Assembly: GCF_000382165.1 (NCBI RefSeq)
Contig: NZ_KB907703.1
Span: 62,001 to 126,000 of the forward strand
DNA from: Arsukibacterium perlucidum DSM 18276
GTDB taxonomy: Bacteria; Pseudomonadota; Gammaproteobacteria; Enterobacterales; Alteromonadaceae
Direction of reading: 5' to 3'
Length of the DNA: 64,000 nucleotides
A program made the translations under genes and the position numbers. The notes below the pieces were generated by a model that was given only the letters and a program-made list of their open reading frames with translations, was not told the DNA's origin and searched no databases. This document shows, piece by piece, positions 36,472-46,993 of this stretch (positions are counted from its first letter, which is position 1; every line of letters starts with the position of its first letter).

Positions 36472-37092
36472 ATGTTAAATCAGTTGCGAAAACCATTATC
36501 TATAAGCGCGCTGTTGTGCGCCACAATCTTCAGTCTATCAGCAACAGCTATTGATCTCACTGCTGAATTACCGAGCAGGGTAAGTAACGTCAAGGCTGGC
36601 AATCAGCAAGTTGTGTTATTAGGGCAGGAGTTGCAAGCAGGCCAGCAGGCGCCGGACTTTAAAGTGGTTGATAATAACTTCAAAACAGTTCAGCTGGCAG
36701 ACTTTAAGGGTAAAACTGTCCTCATCAGCGTAGTACCTAGCATTGATACGGGCGTTTGTTCGTTACAAACCAAACGCTTTAACAATGAAGTGGCAAATTT
36801 ACCGCAAGACGTGGTGTTGCTGACTATCAGTACTGATCTGCCGTTTGCCCAGAAACGCTACTGCCAGCAAGAACAGGTTAGCGATATGGCGGTGTTATCA
36901 GACGCAGTATGGCGTGATTTCGGCAGCAATTATGGCTTACTGATCAGAGATATGGGCTTGCTGACCCGGGCAATCCTGCTAATTGATAACACTGGTAAGG
37001 TGCACTATCAGCAATTAGTACCAGAACTGGCCCAGGAGCCGGACTATGATGCTGCGTTGACTGCCTTAGCGGATTTACTGAAGAAATCTTAA
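36472..37092 (+). CDS. tpx: Thiol peroxidase (Tpx) with an N-terminal signal peptide
   Basis: Atypical 2-Cys peroxiredoxin reducing hydroperoxides via thioredoxin-like partners. 206 residues, about 38 longer than E. coli Tpx because of an N-terminal extension that reads as a Sec signal peptide (LRKPLSISALLCATIFSLSATA, 5-26, cleavage after ATA). Peroxidatic Cys96 is in PSIDTGVCSL; resolving Cys131 is in AQKRYCQQ. So this copy is probably periplasmic. Single gene in an unlinked context. Confidence 0.9.
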   Translation: MLNQLRKPLSISALLCATIFSLSATAIDLTAELPSRVSNVKAGNQQVVLLGQELQAGQQAPDFKVVDNNFKTVQLADFKGKTVLISVVPSIDTGVCSLQTKRFNNEVANLPQDVVLLTISTDLPFAQKRYCQQEQVSDMAVLSDAVWRDFGSNYGLLIRDMGLLTRAILLIDNTGKVHYQQLVPELAQEPDYDAALTALADLLKKS

Positions 37093-37124
37093 TAGTCGTG
37101 GTGCAAAAAATTTTAATTTCCTCT

Positions 37125-37151
37125 CTTGAAAAATAGTTAAGTAACCTTATT
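37125..37151 (+). promoter_or_regulatory. Sigma-32 (heat-shock) promoter of the hsp20 gene
   Basis: -35 CTTGAAA (37125-37131), 13-bp spacer, -10 CCTTATT (37145-37151). Close to the RpoH consensus CTTGAAA-N(11-16)-CCCCATNT. It would give a leader of about 120 nt. Confidence 0.75.
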
Positions 37152-37157
37152 TCTATA

Positions 37158-37277
37158 GCAGGTGGCCTGATAAGGCACCTGCTACAGTAAGCCGGCAGAG
37201 TAATTGCCGACGAGCTGATTACCCGTTCATCTGAAGGGTATTACCTAACCATTTTGCTATCTACAGAGGATTTGGCT
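37158..37277 (+). promoter_or_regulatory. Probable ROSE-like RNA thermometer in the hsp20 leader
   Basis: The leader can form three successive hairpins: AGGTG...CACCT (37160-37180 area), CGGCA...TGCCG (37192-37208) and TACCC...GGGTA (37220-37240). Then TTGCT (37254-37258) sits opposite the Shine-Dalgarno part AGGAT (37267-37271). TTGCT-type pairing to AGGA with a central G-G mismatch is the hallmark of ROSE elements controlling ibpA-class genes. Folding was done by eye. Confidence 0.6.
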
Positions 37278-37775
37278 ATGAATAATTTAGATTTTACTCC
37301 GTTTTACCGTTCTTTTATTGGTTTTGACCATTTGGCAAACCTGATGAATGCCGCTGCCCGCAACGAAAAGCAACCCGCATACCCACCATATAACATTGAA
37401 GTTACCGGTGAAGACCAGTATTGCATAACTATGGCTGTTGCAGGCTTCAACGAGCAGGAATTGTCGATAGAAACTGAAAACAATACCTTAGTGGTGCAAG
37501 GTCAGAAAGACAGCAAAGATGAGGGGCGCCATTTTGTCCATCAGGGTATTGCTGAACGCAACTTTGAGCGAAAATTTCAGCTGTCTGATTACGTAAAAGT
37601 CACTGGCGCTTCGCTCGAAAATGGCTTACTGCATATTGCGCTGGTGCGGGAAGTGCCTGAGGCGTTAAAACCGAGAAAAATTGCAATTGGCAATATTAAA
37701 CAACCGCAACTGGTTAGCGATGACAGTGCAGCTAAAAATGAAGGTAACAAAGTAAAAACCGCAGTAAACGGCTAA
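37278..37775 (+). CDS. Small heat-shock protein, IbpA/Hsp20 class
   Basis: ATP-independent holdase binding unfolding proteins. 165 residues from the ATG at 37278 (AGAGGATTTGGCT upstream). N-terminus MNNLDFTPFYRSFIGFDHL is the IbpA class; alpha-crystallin domain about 40-130 with YCITMAVAGFNEQEL and GLLHIALVREVPEALKPRKI. C-terminal tail is charged. Preceded by a sigma-32 promoter and an RNA-thermometer-like leader. Confidence 0.94.
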   Translation: MNNLDFTPFYRSFIGFDHLANLMNAAARNEKQPAYPPYNIEVTGEDQYCITMAVAGFNEQELSIETENNTLVVQGQKDSKDEGRHFVHQGIAERNFERKFQLSDYVKVTGASLENGLLHIALVREVPEALKPRKIAIGNIKQPQLVSDDSAAKNEGNKVKTAVNG

Positions 37776-37811
37776 GCTGGTAACGGCTGATAAGCTGTTG
37801 GTTTACCGATT

Positions 37812-37839
37812 AAAAAAGCCCTCATTCGAGGGCTTTTTT
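37812..37839. terminator. Bidirectional terminator between hsp20 and adk
   Basis: 12-bp perfect stem AAAAAAGCCCTC/GAGGGCTTTTTT with loop ATTC, between convergent genes. Confidence 0.93.
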
Positions 37840-37858
37840 AATTATATGGCTTAAAGAC

Positions 37859-38530
<672 letters not shown>

Positions 38531-38723
38531 TCAAATATTAATAAAACCGAATCTTTACACAATGCGCTTGCTGAGACAAGAATTTTGTCTACTGGTGCTA
38601 CCTGAAGTGGCGTATTTACTAGCCTTTAGTCGATAGCCTTGCTAACAGCAGGCTCTGAGCTTGTTTACTGGCTAAAGCAGCAGAAAGTAGCGCTTTTCTG
38701 CCGGAAATATTTACTGATACCGA

Positions 38724-40655
38724 CTAAAGTCTGAAACGACGCACCAGTTCCTGCAGTTGTTCTGCCAGTTCAGACAGCGCATCACTTGCCCGCGCGGACT
38801 GCACTACATTTTCACTATTTTGCACAGCAACATCGCTTATCCGGTGAATATTCTGGTTAATGTCGCGCGACACAGTTGTTTGCTGCTCGGTTGCACTAGC
38901 TATCTGATGGGCGGTGCTACTAATCAGTTCAACCGCTTCACTTATTGCGAACAAGGCCTGGCCAGCACTCCCGGCACTCTCTGCAGTGGCTTTGGCTGAG
39001 TGCTCACTCCGCTGGTTAGCCTGCACAGCTCTCTCGGTCCCCGTCTGTAACTTCTCTATCATCTGTTTAATTTCAGTGGTTGAATCTTTGGTCCGGCTGG
39101 CCAGAGTCCGCACTTCATCAGCAACCACTGCAAACCCGCGGCCGCTCTCACCTGCCCGAGCTGCTTCAATTGCCGCATTTAGTGCTAACAAATTAGTTTG
39201 CTCTGCAATGCTTTCAATAACTTGCAAAATACTACCAATGTGATCGCTGTCCTGTTTTAGTAAACTAATGATTTCTGAGGCTTTGCTTACTTCTGCTGAT
39301 AATTTAGTCAAATCAGTTAACGTAGTACTGACTATCTGCTGGCCATGAGCAGTTTCGTGTTCAGCTGCTGTCGCTGCCTGCGCTGCCTGCTGAGTATTGC
39401 GTGATACCTCCTCCAGCGAACTGGTCATCTGATTCATCGCGACTGCAGAGTTATTTATCTCGCTGTTTTGCTGCTCAATCCCGCCGCGGGTATGCTCATT
39501 AATTTTAGTCAGCTCTGTTGCCGCGGACGCAACCTGATCAGAGTAATCGCCAACCTGACCTATCATCTTGCGCAGATTTTGCTGCATGCTGGAAATCGAT
39601 GCCAACAAACTACTGTTATCACCTGGTCTGAGCGTAATCACGGCAGTAAGGTCGCCCTCTGCTACCTGGTGCACTGCTGCCGCAGCATATTCCGGTTCAC
39701 CACCAAGTAACTTGGTGACACTGCGCACTAGCATAATGCATATCAACCCCGCGATAATAAGTACTGCCAGCGAAATAACGAACAATGTCCAAAACATGGT
39801 TTTTACATCGGTCAGGGCGTCTGCTTGCCGGCTTTCCAGTACCAGTGACCAGCCGAGCATCGGAATAAAGTTATAACTACCGAATACCTCAGTGTCGGCG
39901 GCGTTCTGGTATTGTCCCACCCCGCTTTGCTTCGCCCTGACTGCATCCGCGGCAACGGTATTCAGCTGGCCACTTGCCCCTTTTAACGACGCGGCTTCGG
40001 TAATGGCTGCGCCTTCACTGTCTAGCAGGTAAATTTCTGTATAGCTGTCATGACTAAGCTCATTGACCATATCAAAGATTGTACTTAGCTGAACCGCGCC
40101 CCGCATTACCCCGACGACCTGGCCATTCTGGCGAATAGGAATAGCCACCGTACTGACTCTGGCTCCGGTTGCGCGGGACACTATGGGCTGCGAAAACGTG
40201 TCTTGCCCGGCAATTGCCTGCTTAAACCAGGCCCTGTCAGCAACATTGAAATCCTGTGCTTCAGCTGAAGACAGCACCCGGGCCTGACTATTGGCATAGC
40301 TTACTCCTGCCCGCCCTTTGCCATCAGGACCTACTACAAAAATAGTGTCATAATAGCCCTGACTTTGCGCCATAGCCTGCATTAAGCTGCTACTCAACGT
40401 CAGATCTCCTTGTTGTACCTGAGCCAGCGCAGCCAGATAGCGCATTTCTTCCTGGCGAACCAACAACCAGTTGGTAAAGGCCTCCGCATTGGCGCTACCG
40501 TTATTTTGTAAGTTGCTAAGCACAGCTTCTGTACGGGCGTTTTTATATTCAATAAAAACCAGGCTGGTCAGCACCACAATCGACAATAAAATCAGCCCTA
40601 CCATACTGACAGTCAGCCTGACCCCCAGGCTAAGGCTTTTCCAACTCGACCCCAT
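38724..40655 (-). CDS. Methyl-accepting chemotaxis protein with periplasmic Cache-type sensor
   Basis: 643 residues from the ATG at 40655 (AGGAGAGCATA upstream). The frame opens at 40760 but that part covers the htpG terminator. Two transmembrane helices (about 10-32 and 285-310) flank a periplasmic Cache/PDC-like domain of about 250 residues ([34 protein letters not shown]-like [10 protein letters not shown]). Cytoplasmic HAMP-like linker and MA signalling domain with hairpin tip [19 protein letters not shown]. No C-terminal NWETF-type tether. It lies between adk and htpG and interrupts an otherwise conserved block. Confidence 0.92.
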   Translation of the reverse strand: MGSSWKSLSLGVRLTVSMVGLILLSIVVLTSLVFIEYKNARTEAVLSNLQNNGSANAEAFTNWLLVRQEEMRYLAALAQVQQGDLTLSSSLMQAMAQSQGYYDTIFVVGPDGKGRAGVSYANSQARVLSSAEAQDFNVADRAWFKQAIAGQDTFSQPIVSRATGARVSTVAIPIRQNGQVVGVMRGAVQLSTIFDMVNELSHDSYTEIYLLDSEGAAITEAASLKGASGQLNTVAADAVRAKQSGVGQYQNAADTEVFGSYNFIPMLGWSLVLESRQADALTDVKTMFWTLFVISLAVLIIAGLICIMLVRSVTKLLGGEPEYAAAAVHQVAEGDLTAVITLRPGDNSSLLASISSMQQNLRKMIGQVGDYSDQVASAATELTKINEHTRGGIEQQNSEINNSAVAMNQMTSSLEEVSRNTQQAAQAATAAEHETAHGQQIVSTTLTDLTKLSAEVSKASEIISLLKQDSDHIGSILQVIESIAEQTNLLALNAAIEAARAGESGRGFAVVADEVRTLASRTKDSTTEIKQMIEKLQTGTERAVQANQRSEHSAKATAESAGSAGQALFAISEAVELISSTAHQIASATEQQTTVSRDINQNIHRISDVAVQNSENVVQSARASDALSELAEQLQELVRRFRL

Positions 40656-40736
40656 TATGCTCTCCTGATCCAAAACCGGATATTGGACTGAGTATAGTTT
40701 GCAATCAGTAAGATGCGAGGTGGGTTTTACAAATAG

Positions 40737-40768
40737 AAAAGCCCGCCGATGCAACTGCACCGGCGGGC
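40737..40768 (-). terminator. Terminator downstream of htpG
   Basis: GCCCGCCG/CGGCGGGC stem with an inner TGCA/TGCA extension, followed on the minus strand by TTTTC. 20 bp after the htpG stop. Confidence 0.88.
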
Positions 40769-40788
40769 TTTCAGTTAATAGCGATAAA

Positions 40789-42714
40789 CTACTTTGCCAA
40801 AGACAACAACAAGTTATTCAAACGTGTTACATAACTGGCAGGGTTTTTCAAACTGCCCCGCTCAGCCAGCAGCGCTTGCTCGAACAACACCTGAGCCCAT
40901 TCCTTGAAGCGGGCATCATCGGTTTCGTCGGCTATGTGTTTTACCAGCTTATGCTCCGGGTTCAGCTCAAAAATAGGCTTCACATCCGGTACTTTCTGGC
41001 CAACAGATTCCATCAGCTTCATCATCTGAGTGCTCATATCATGCTCATCAGTCACCACACAGGCCGGACTGTCAGTTAAACGATGGCTAATCTTCACTTC
41101 TTTTACTTCATCACCCAGCGCGGTTTTAAAACGCTCCAGCACACTGGCAAAGGCTTCTGCGGTTTCCTGCTGGGCCTTTTTAGTTTCCTCATCATCCAAT
41201 TTTGATAAGTCTAAGCCACCTTTGGCTACCGAACGCAGTTTCTTCTCGCTGAACTCTGGTAAATGCTGGATCAGCCACTCGTCAATTCTGTCTGATAATA
41301 GCAGCACTTCCAGGCCTTTTTTACGGAACACTTCCAGATGCGGGCTGTGTTTCGCGGCCTGATAGCTGTCGGCTACCACGTAGTAAATTTCGTCCTGGCC
41401 TTCTTTCATCCGGCTAATATAATCTGCCAGTGCCACATTCTGGGTAGCATCATCATTATGGGTTGAAGCAAACCGCAGTAAACCGGCGATCTGCTCTTTG
41501 TTCGCCATATCTTCTGCCGGGCCTTCTTTTAACACCTGGCCAAACTCGTCCCAGAACAGCTGGTACTGCTCAGGATCTTTCGCCAGTTTATCCAGCATTT
41601 TCAAGGTGCGGCTGGTACAGCCCTTGCGCAGGCTCTGGGTAACTTTGGTGTCCTGCAGAATTTCACGCGATACATTTAGTGGTAAATCGCTCGAATCCAG
41701 CACGCCTTTAATAAAGCGCAGGTAGCTCGGCATAAACTGCTCAGCATCATCCATAATAAATACACGTTGCACATACAGTTTTAAGCCGTGCTTCGCTTCG
41801 CGGTTCCACATATCAAATGGGGCTTTTTTCGGCACATATAATAAGCTGGTGTAGTTACTGCTACCTTCAACTTTATTATGGCTCCAGCTCAGCGGCTCAC
41901 TCCAGTCGTGTGAAATGTGCTTATAAAATTCCTGATACTCCGGCTCAGTTATTTCAGACTTATCGCGGGTCCAAAGTGCCGTTGCCTTATTCACCGCCTG
42001 CCAGCTGCCGTCGGTAGCCGGAATTTTCTCACCGTCTTCTTCCCTCTCCGGGGTGCCTTCCTGCCACATTTCTACCGGAATACTGATATGGTCTGAGTAT
42101 TTGGTGATAATACTCTCAACTTTCCAACGGCTTAAGAACTCTTCTTCACCTTCACGTAAGTGCAGAATAATGTCGGTACCACGGCTTTCTTTATCAATCG
42201 GCGCCAGAGTATATTCGCCTTCGCCTGACGACTCCCACTCTACCGCTTCAGCCGCACCTGCTTTGCGGGTACGAACCGTTACCTTGTCGGCAACGATAAA
42301 GGCCGAATAGAAACCGACACCAAACTGGCCGATTAATTTTGAATCTTTACTCTGATCACCGGATAACTGCGAGAAAAACTCTTTGGTACCTGATTTAGCG
42401 ATAGTACCTAAATGCGATATAACTTCCTGCTCGGTCATACCGATACCGTTGTCACTGACCGTCAGCGTCCGGTTCGTTTCATCCAGGCTGATCCGGACCT
42501 TTAACTCTCCGTCATCGCCATACAGGCTGGAATCAGACAGGGCCAGAAAACGCAGTTTATCGGCCGCATCAGAGGCATTGGATACCAATTCACGCAGGAA
42601 TATTTCTTTATTGGAATACAGTGAATGGATCATCAGGTTAAGCAGTTGTTTTACTTCTGCCTGAAAGCCATGAGTCTGCTTCTGTCCAGGGTTAGTGGCA
42701 GTATTATCACTCAT
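40789..42714 (-). CDS. htpG: Chaperone HtpG (bacterial Hsp90)
   Basis: ATP-dependent chaperone dimer. 641 residues. N-terminal GHKL ATPase motifs: [41 protein letters not shown] and [11 protein letters not shown]. Middle domain with the catalytic Arg in [12 protein letters not shown]-terminal dimerisation domain follows. A consensus sigma-32 promoter lies 68 bp upstream. Next to recR, as in E. coli. Confidence 0.98.
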   Translation of the reverse strand: MSDNTATNPGQKQTHGFQAEVKQLLNLMIHSLYSNKEIFLRELVSNASDAADKLRFLALSDSSLYGDDGELKVRISLDETNRTLTVSDNGIGMTEQEVISHLGTIAKSGTKEFFSQLSGDQSKDSKLIGQFGVGFYSAFIVADKVTVRTRKAGAAEAVEWESSGEGEYTLAPIDKESRGTDIILHLREGEEEFLSRWKVESIITKYSDHISIPVEMWQEGTPEREEDGEKIPATDGSWQAVNKATALWTRDKSEITEPEYQEFYKHISHDWSEPLSWSHNKVEGSSNYTSLLYVPKKAPFDMWNREAKHGLKLYVQRVFIMDDAEQFMPSYLRFIKGVLDSSDLPLNVSREILQDTKVTQSLRKGCTSRTLKMLDKLAKDPEQYQLFWDEFGQVLKEGPAEDMANKEQIAGLLRFASTHNDDATQNVALADYISRMKEGQDEIYYVVADSYQAAKHSPHLEVFRKKGLEVLLLSDRIDEWLIQHLPEFSEKKLRSVAKGGLDLSKLDDEETKKAQQETAEAFASVLERFKTALGDEVKEVKISHRLTDSPACVVTDEHDMSTQMMKLMESVGQKVPDVKPIFELNPEHKLVKHIADETDDARFKEWAQVLFEQALLAERGSLKNPASYVTRLNNLLLSLAK

Positions 42715-42781
42715 TATCGGGTCCTCGAACGTAGTTTTTACAGGAATAATAAGACGCGGCTGCGCCCATCAGTTGCCTGTT

Positions 42782-42810
42782 ATATGGGGGAGTGGCTCGC
42801 GGAATTCAAG
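42782..42810 (-). promoter_or_regulatory. Sigma-32 promoter of htpG
   Basis: On the minus strand -35 CTTGAAT (42804-42810), 14-bp spacer, -10 CCCCATAT (42782-42789). Near-perfect match to the RpoH consensus. The leader is about 60 nt. Confidence 0.88.
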
Positions 42811-42836
42811 TTAAAAAATAGCGAAGGAATAACGAT

Positions 42837-43439
42837 TCAGAAGGTTTTACGGCCACTAAAGGCATGAGATAAGGTAGTACCGTCAATATATTCCAGCTCG
42901 CCACCAACCGGCACTCCCTGCGCTAAACGGGTAACGGCGATCTGATACTTATGGCACAGCTCTGCCAGGTAAAAAGCCGTAGCATCACCTTCTACCGTTG
43001 GATTAGTGGCTAAAATCACTTCGCTGATATGGCCTTGCGCCAGTTGCTTATCCAGCTGGTCGAGACCGAGCTCAGCGGGGCCGATACCATCCAGTGGTGA
43101 AATATAGCCCATCAGGACAAAGTACAAACCACTGAACTGACCGGTATGCTCTATCGCCAGCTGATCGGATGCCGAACCTACCACACATAAAGTGCCGGCC
43201 TGCTGACGCAGCGGGTCGGCACAAAGCGCACAGATATCAGTTTCACAAAACGTACGGCAGCACTGGCAATGCCCCACCTGTTCCATCGCTTTGGTTAAAG
43301 CAGCTCCCAGCCGTGCACCACCTTCACGATTGCGCTCCAGCAACTGAAATGCCATGCGCTGAGCCGACTTAGGGCCAACGCCGGGTAACACCCGCAACGC
43401 CTCTATCAATTGCTGCACCAAAGGGGCAAGTTTGCTCAT
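42837..43439 (-). CDS. recR: Recombination mediator protein RecR
   Basis: Works with RecO/RecF to load RecA on gapped DNA. 200 residues: helix-hairpin-helix ([20 protein letters not shown]), zinc finger [16 protein letters not shown] (about 57-72), TOPRIM domain ([14 protein letters not shown]). Starts 19 bp after ybaB ends; conserved dnaX-ybaB-recR operon. Confidence 0.97.
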   Translation of the reverse strand: MSKLAPLVQQLIEALRVLPGVGPKSAQRMAFQLLERNREGGARLGAALTKAMEQVGHCQCCRTFCETDICALCADPLRQQAGTLCVVGSASDQLAIEHTGQFSGLYFVLMGYISPLDGIGPAELGLDQLDKQLAQGHISEVILATNPTVEGDATAFYLAELCHKYQIAVTRLAQGVPVGGELEYIDGTTLSHAFSGRKTF

Positions 43440-43458
43440 ACTGCTATTACTACCTGTT

Positions 43459-43785
43459 TTAAAACGGTAACTTCATGCCGGGTGGCAGTTGCATACCGCC
43501 GGTGACTTTCGCCATTTGCTCTTTGTTATTGTCTTCAACCCGGCGTACCGCGTCATTCAGCGCAGCGGCCACTAAGTCTTCCAGCATTTCTTTGTCATCA
43601 GCCAGTAAGCTGTCATCAATTTCTACCCGGCGCACATTATGGCTGCCAGTCATGGTTATTTTTACCAGGCCTGCACCCGACTCACCAGTGACTTCCATAT
43701 TAGCAATTTCAGCTTGCACCTTTTGCATTTTTTCCTGCATGGCTTGCGCCTGCTTCATGATATTGCCCATACCGCCTTTAAACAT
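43459..43785 (-). CDS. YbaB/EbfC nucleoid-associated protein
   Basis: 108-residue DNA-binding dimer: [20 protein letters not shown] helix, central beta-sheet, and [22 protein letters not shown] tail typical of YbaB. Between dnaX and recR as in most bacteria. Confidence 0.95.
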   Translation of the reverse strand: MFKGGMGNIMKQAQAMQEKMQKVQAEIANMEVTGESGAGLVKITMTGSHNVRRVEIDDSLLADDKEMLEDLVAAALNDAVRRVEDNNKEQMAKVTGGMQLPPGMKLPF

Positions 43786-43871
43786 AATTTCATCTCTCTT
43801 TTAGAATTGCTGGCGTCAACATAATCAGTTGCGCCTTAAATTACAAGTTAACCAGCACAGTGAACCCCAAG

Positions 43872-45896
43872 CTAGTTTACCTGCAGGGTGTCTAATAACA
43901 AACTGGCGTCAAATTGCTGCTGTAACTGCTGTACGTTCGGGTCTTCCTGCATCAGCCGGCTGACATAACTTTTGCGTTCCTGCTCAATTCGCTGCTGAAT
44001 AGCCAATGGGCATTGCGCTACCTCGCTACTGTAGTTTATCTCCAGCTGCAACGACTGGCCAATTGCTTCAGATAACAGGTTAACTAACTGATCACGGAAC
44101 TCTCTGTTATCCAGATGCTGCTGGCTTTGATGAACGCACAGCGTCAACCGTTGCAGCTGCAGCTGCATAGCACTGTTAAGCAGGAATAACCTCATCAGGC
44201 CACCAACCGGCATTTTCTCAATCAACGCCGCCCAACTGTCTACTTCAGCAGCAAACCGGATAGAAAAGTTCTGTTCATTAATTTCGCCAGCAAACACTTT
44301 GCCAGGCTCAGTCTGTTGATGGCTTTGCTGCCATAAAGAATCCAGCATTGCCTGATTCGCCGGGTCTTCCGGGTACAGCTGTTCAGCTTCCGGCTCAGTC
44401 TCATCCGGGTAAGCTGAGATTGACTGATTATTGATTTGCGGCCGGCTGTCAGGTTGGGCAGCAGAGAGCACCGGCTCTGGCCGGTGCTCAGGCTTTTTTG
44501 GCGGAACGGCCCCGGCTTCTGCTGCCAGACCGCGGCGTTTAATGATACTGGCAGTCAGCGGATCAATACTTTCTGCCGGCGCTGATGCTGCCACTGACGT
44601 AGTGGCTGGTGCGGCAACTGGGTGCTGCGAGGCACGGTCAACTTGAACTGGCTGTGGCTCAGGTGCAGCAGCCCCCGCTTGCCCGTCAGTTATCTCAGCT
44701 GCAGGTGCTGCTACTGGCGTTGCTACGGCGGCTGACTCTGGCGCTGCCACCGGTGCTTTTACAGCTGCAGGCCGGCCCGACGCTGCCTGAGACACCGCAG
44801 GTTGTGCTCCTGCCACAGCAGGGACAAAAGCCAGCGCCCGTAATAACGCCATTTCCAGGCCGGTTCGCTCATCCGGCGCATAACTTAATTCACGCTTACC
44901 ACTAATCAGTAACTGATAATATAATTGCAGTGCTTCCGGGCTCTGACTGGCAGCTATTTTTTCAACAAACTCTGGCCGCTCTGATAACTGCGCAGCAGCG
45001 GGTTCTAACTGGGTTAACGCCCCCTGATGCAACAGAGTTAACATATCATCCAGCACTCTGCTGTAATCACTATGCTGGCTGATTAACGCTTGCAGCTCGG
45101 CCTGCATTGCCTGGAAATCCTGGTTCAGAATAGCGTCGAGGATGGCACTGGCGAACTGCTGATCTAAAAATCCCAGCATATCGCGCACCGCATCCAGCGT
45201 AAGCTGGCTATTGCTCTGCGCTATGGCCTGGTCGGTTAAACTTAGTGAATCACGCAGACTGCCATTGGCGGCCCTTGCTAGTAATGCCAGTGCAGCCGGC
45301 TCAAAATGAATTTGCTCTGCGGCCAGGACATGCGCCAGATGCCCTGCGATCTGATCCCGGCTCAGCGCTTTCAGACTAAACTGCAGACAACGTGACAGCA
45401 CCGTAACCGGTAATTTTTGCGGGTCGGTGGTGGCCAGCAAAAACTTGACGTGTGGCGGCGGCTCTTCCAGGGTTTTCAGCAAAGCGTTAAAACTGTGACG
45501 GGACAGCATATGCACTTCATCTATCAGGTACACTTTAAAGCGACCACGACTGGGAGCATATTGCACGTTATCGAGCAAATCGCGGGTATCTTCTACTTTG
45601 GTGCGCGAGGCCGCATCAATTTCCAGCAGATCAACAAAATTGCCGGCATCAATTTCCTGGCAGGCACTGCAAACGCCGCAAGGCGAAGCAGTAATGCCGG
45701 TTTCACAGTTTAAACTTTTAGCGAAAATGCGGGCAATGGTAGTTTTACCGACACCACGGGTACCGGTAAACAAATAAGCATGATGTAGACGGCTGCTGGT
45801 CAGGGCATTACTAAGCGCTGTTTTCACATGGCCCTGGCCAACCAGTTCAGTAAACTGTTTTGGCCGCCATTTTCTTGCTAAAACCTGATAACTCAT
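43872..45896 (-). CDS. dnaX: DNA polymerase III subunit tau, with predicted frameshift product gamma
   Basis: Clamp-loader ATPase. 674-residue tau: AAA domain with Walker A FTGTRGVGKTTIARI, zinc module CETGITASPCGVCSACQ, DEVHMLSRHSFNALLKTLEEPP, and sensor motif SRCLQF; Ala/Pro-rich linker (about 370-500); C-terminal domain that contacts polymerase alpha and DnaB. Codons 466-468 read CCA AAA AAG, an E. coli-type slippery site. A -1 shift reads GCC then TGA, giving a 469-residue gamma ending in Ala. Upstream gene apt is 45 bp away. Confidence 0.97.
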   Translation of the reverse strand: MSYQVLARKWRPKQFTELVGQGHVKTALSNALTSSRLHHAYLFTGTRGVGKTTIARIFAKSLNCETGITASPCGVCSACQEIDAGNFVDLLEIDAASRTKVEDTRDLLDNVQYAPSRGRFKVYLIDEVHMLSRHSFNALLKTLEEPPPHVKFLLATTDPQKLPVTVLSRCLQFSLKALSRDQIAGHLAHVLAAEQIHFEPAALALLARAANGSLRDSLSLTDQAIAQSNSQLTLDAVRDMLGFLDQQFASAILDAILNQDFQAMQAELQALISQHSDYSRVLDDMLTLLHQGALTQLEPAAAQLSERPEFVEKIAASQSPEALQLYYQLLISGKRELSYAPDERTGLEMALLRALAFVPAVAGAQPAVSQAASGRPAAVKAPVAAPESAAVATPVAAPAAEITDGQAGAAAPEPQPVQVDRASQHPVAAPATTSVAASAPAESIDPLTASIIKRRGLAAEAGAVPPKKPEHRPEPVLSAAQPDSRPQINNQSISAYPDETEPEAEQLYPEDPANQAMLDSLWQQSHQQTEPGKVFAGEINEQNFSIRFAAEVDSWAALIEKMPVGGLMRLFLLNSAMQLQLQRLTLCVHQSQQHLDNREFRDQLVNLLSEAIGQSLQLEINYSSEVAQCPLAIQQRIEQERKSYVSRLMQEDPNVQQLQQQFDASLLLDTLQVN
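44466..44499 (-). promoter_or_regulatory. Programmed -1 ribosomal frameshift signal in dnaX
   Basis: Slippery heptamer A AAA AAG (complement of 44493-44499) in the correct phase (AAG is codon 468). It is followed after 3 nt by a perfect 10-bp stem GAGCACCGGC/GCCGGTGCTC with a 4-nt loop (44466-44489). After the shift the second codon is TGA. Same logic as the E. coli gamma/tau switch. Confidence 0.85.
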
Positions 45897-45941
45897 GCCA
45901 CAGCCTGATGCTTAAAGAGATGTTCTGGTATCAGCCTAAAC

Positions 45942-46490
45942 TTATTCGCCGCTATACTCAACCAGACTTAAGATATTTAAACCCAACCCCTGTAGACGGG
46001 TTACCCCACCAAGCTCAGGTAGCGCAATGACAAAGGCCGCATGGTCTACCGTACCACCCAAGCGCCGCACCAGTTGCACGGTAGCATCAATAGTGCCGCC
46101 GGTTGCCAGCAAGTCATCAACCAGTAATACTTTGTCGCCTGCCTCTATGGCATCGGCATGCAGCTCAAGCGCATCTTCACCATACTCCAGGGTATATTTC
46201 TGCGAGATACGCTCACGCGGTAATTTGCCCGGTTTACGAACTGGTACAAACGGAATACCCAGCGCATACGACAACGGTGCGCCAAAGATAAAGCCCCGCG
46301 ATTCGGTACCGATAATTTTTTCTATCCCTTTGTCGGCATAATAAGCCGCGAAGGCATCAATAACTTTTTTAAAAGCCGGCCCATCCTGCATCAGGCTGGT
46401 CACATCGCGAAAAGTAATACCCGGCTTTGGATAGTCTGGTACTGTTTTGATCACTAGTTTTAATTCAGATGAAAGTTGCTGCAAATTCAT
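45942..46490 (-). CDS. apt: Adenine phosphoribosyltransferase
   Basis: Purine salvage: adenine plus PRPP gives AMP. 182 residues. PRPP-binding [13 protein letters not shown] (about 124-136), [16 protein letters not shown], and [11 protein letters not shown]. Upstream of dnaX as in E. coli. Two small genes precede it on the same strand with 40-bp spacings. Confidence 0.97.
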   Translation of the reverse strand: MNLQQLSSELKLVIKTVPDYPKPGITFRDVTSLMQDGPAFKKVIDAFAAYYADKGIEKIIGTESRGFIFGAPLSYALGIPFVPVRKPGKLPRERISQKYTLEYGEDALELHADAIEAGDKVLLVDDLLATGGTIDATVQLVRRLGGTVDHAAFVIALPELGGVTRLQGLGLNILSLVEYSGE

Positions 46491-46532
46491 AGTTGTACCT
46501 TGTAATAGCTCAAGTATTGACTCAGGCTTAAA

Positions 46533-46652
46533 TCAGAAAAGTATTTGTACCCAGCGCACTATTGGTACCAGACAAAGCAAAGCAACAAAAATGGCTACAA
46601 ACGCCATAAACTGCCAAAAATTAAATGACTCTTTAAAGTTTTCGTCGGCCAT
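46533..46652 (-). CDS. 39-residue single-pass membrane protein, unknown function
   Basis: ATG at 46652, TGA at 46533-46535. N-terminus MADENFKESFNFWQFM, then a hydrophobic helix (about 14-31, AFVAIFVALLCLV) and a short basic end RWVQILF. GTGGGTAGC lies just upstream. The amino-acid pattern (charged N-terminus, aromatic belt, one helix) looks like a real small membrane protein. It lies in the same direction as apt, 42 bp upstream of it. I do not recognise the family. Confidence 0.6.
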   Translation of the reverse strand: MADENFKESFNFWQFMAFVAIFVALLCLVPIVRWVQILF

Positions 46653-46692
46653 GCTACCCACTCTTCGCTATTAGTGAACATTTTTAAGGGCG

Positions 46693-46911
46693 CTAATGGT
46701 AATGAATTTTGCCCTGCTTGAAAAGGCACCAACACACCTTTTGCCGCAAAGTCATGCAATATTGCCGTAACCCATGCTGCACCGGGTTGATAAACGCCGC
46801 CCAATGAGTATCAACCAGTAAATTGTCGGCTTCCTGATAATCGCCAGCGATATCATAATAAGCAATACGCTCTGCTGGCATCAGACCAAATTTGTACTGT
46901 CGCCAAGACAT
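46693..46911 (-). CDS. Small hypothetical protein, start uncertain
   Basis: From the ATG at 46911, 72 residues (MSWRQYKFGLMPAERIAYYD..., ending KQGKIHYH). The frame stays open to an ATG at 47031 (112 residues), and the extra residues (AEADALKELPGR) look coding, but that start would overlap the divergent oxygenase gene. Rich in aromatic and Arg residues; no membrane helix. It lies 40 bp ahead of the 39-residue gene and may share a transcript with apt. No family recognised. Confidence 0.5.
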   Translation of the reverse strand: MSWRQYKFGLMPAERIAYYDIAGDYQEADNLLVDTHWAAFINPVQHGLRQYCMTLRQKVCWCLFKQGKIHYH

Positions 46912-46993
46912 TCTGCCAGGCAACTCTTTTAAAGCATCCGCTTCTGCGATAAATTGTTTACTATGTCTAGCAATACAAAATGAATAAAACACG

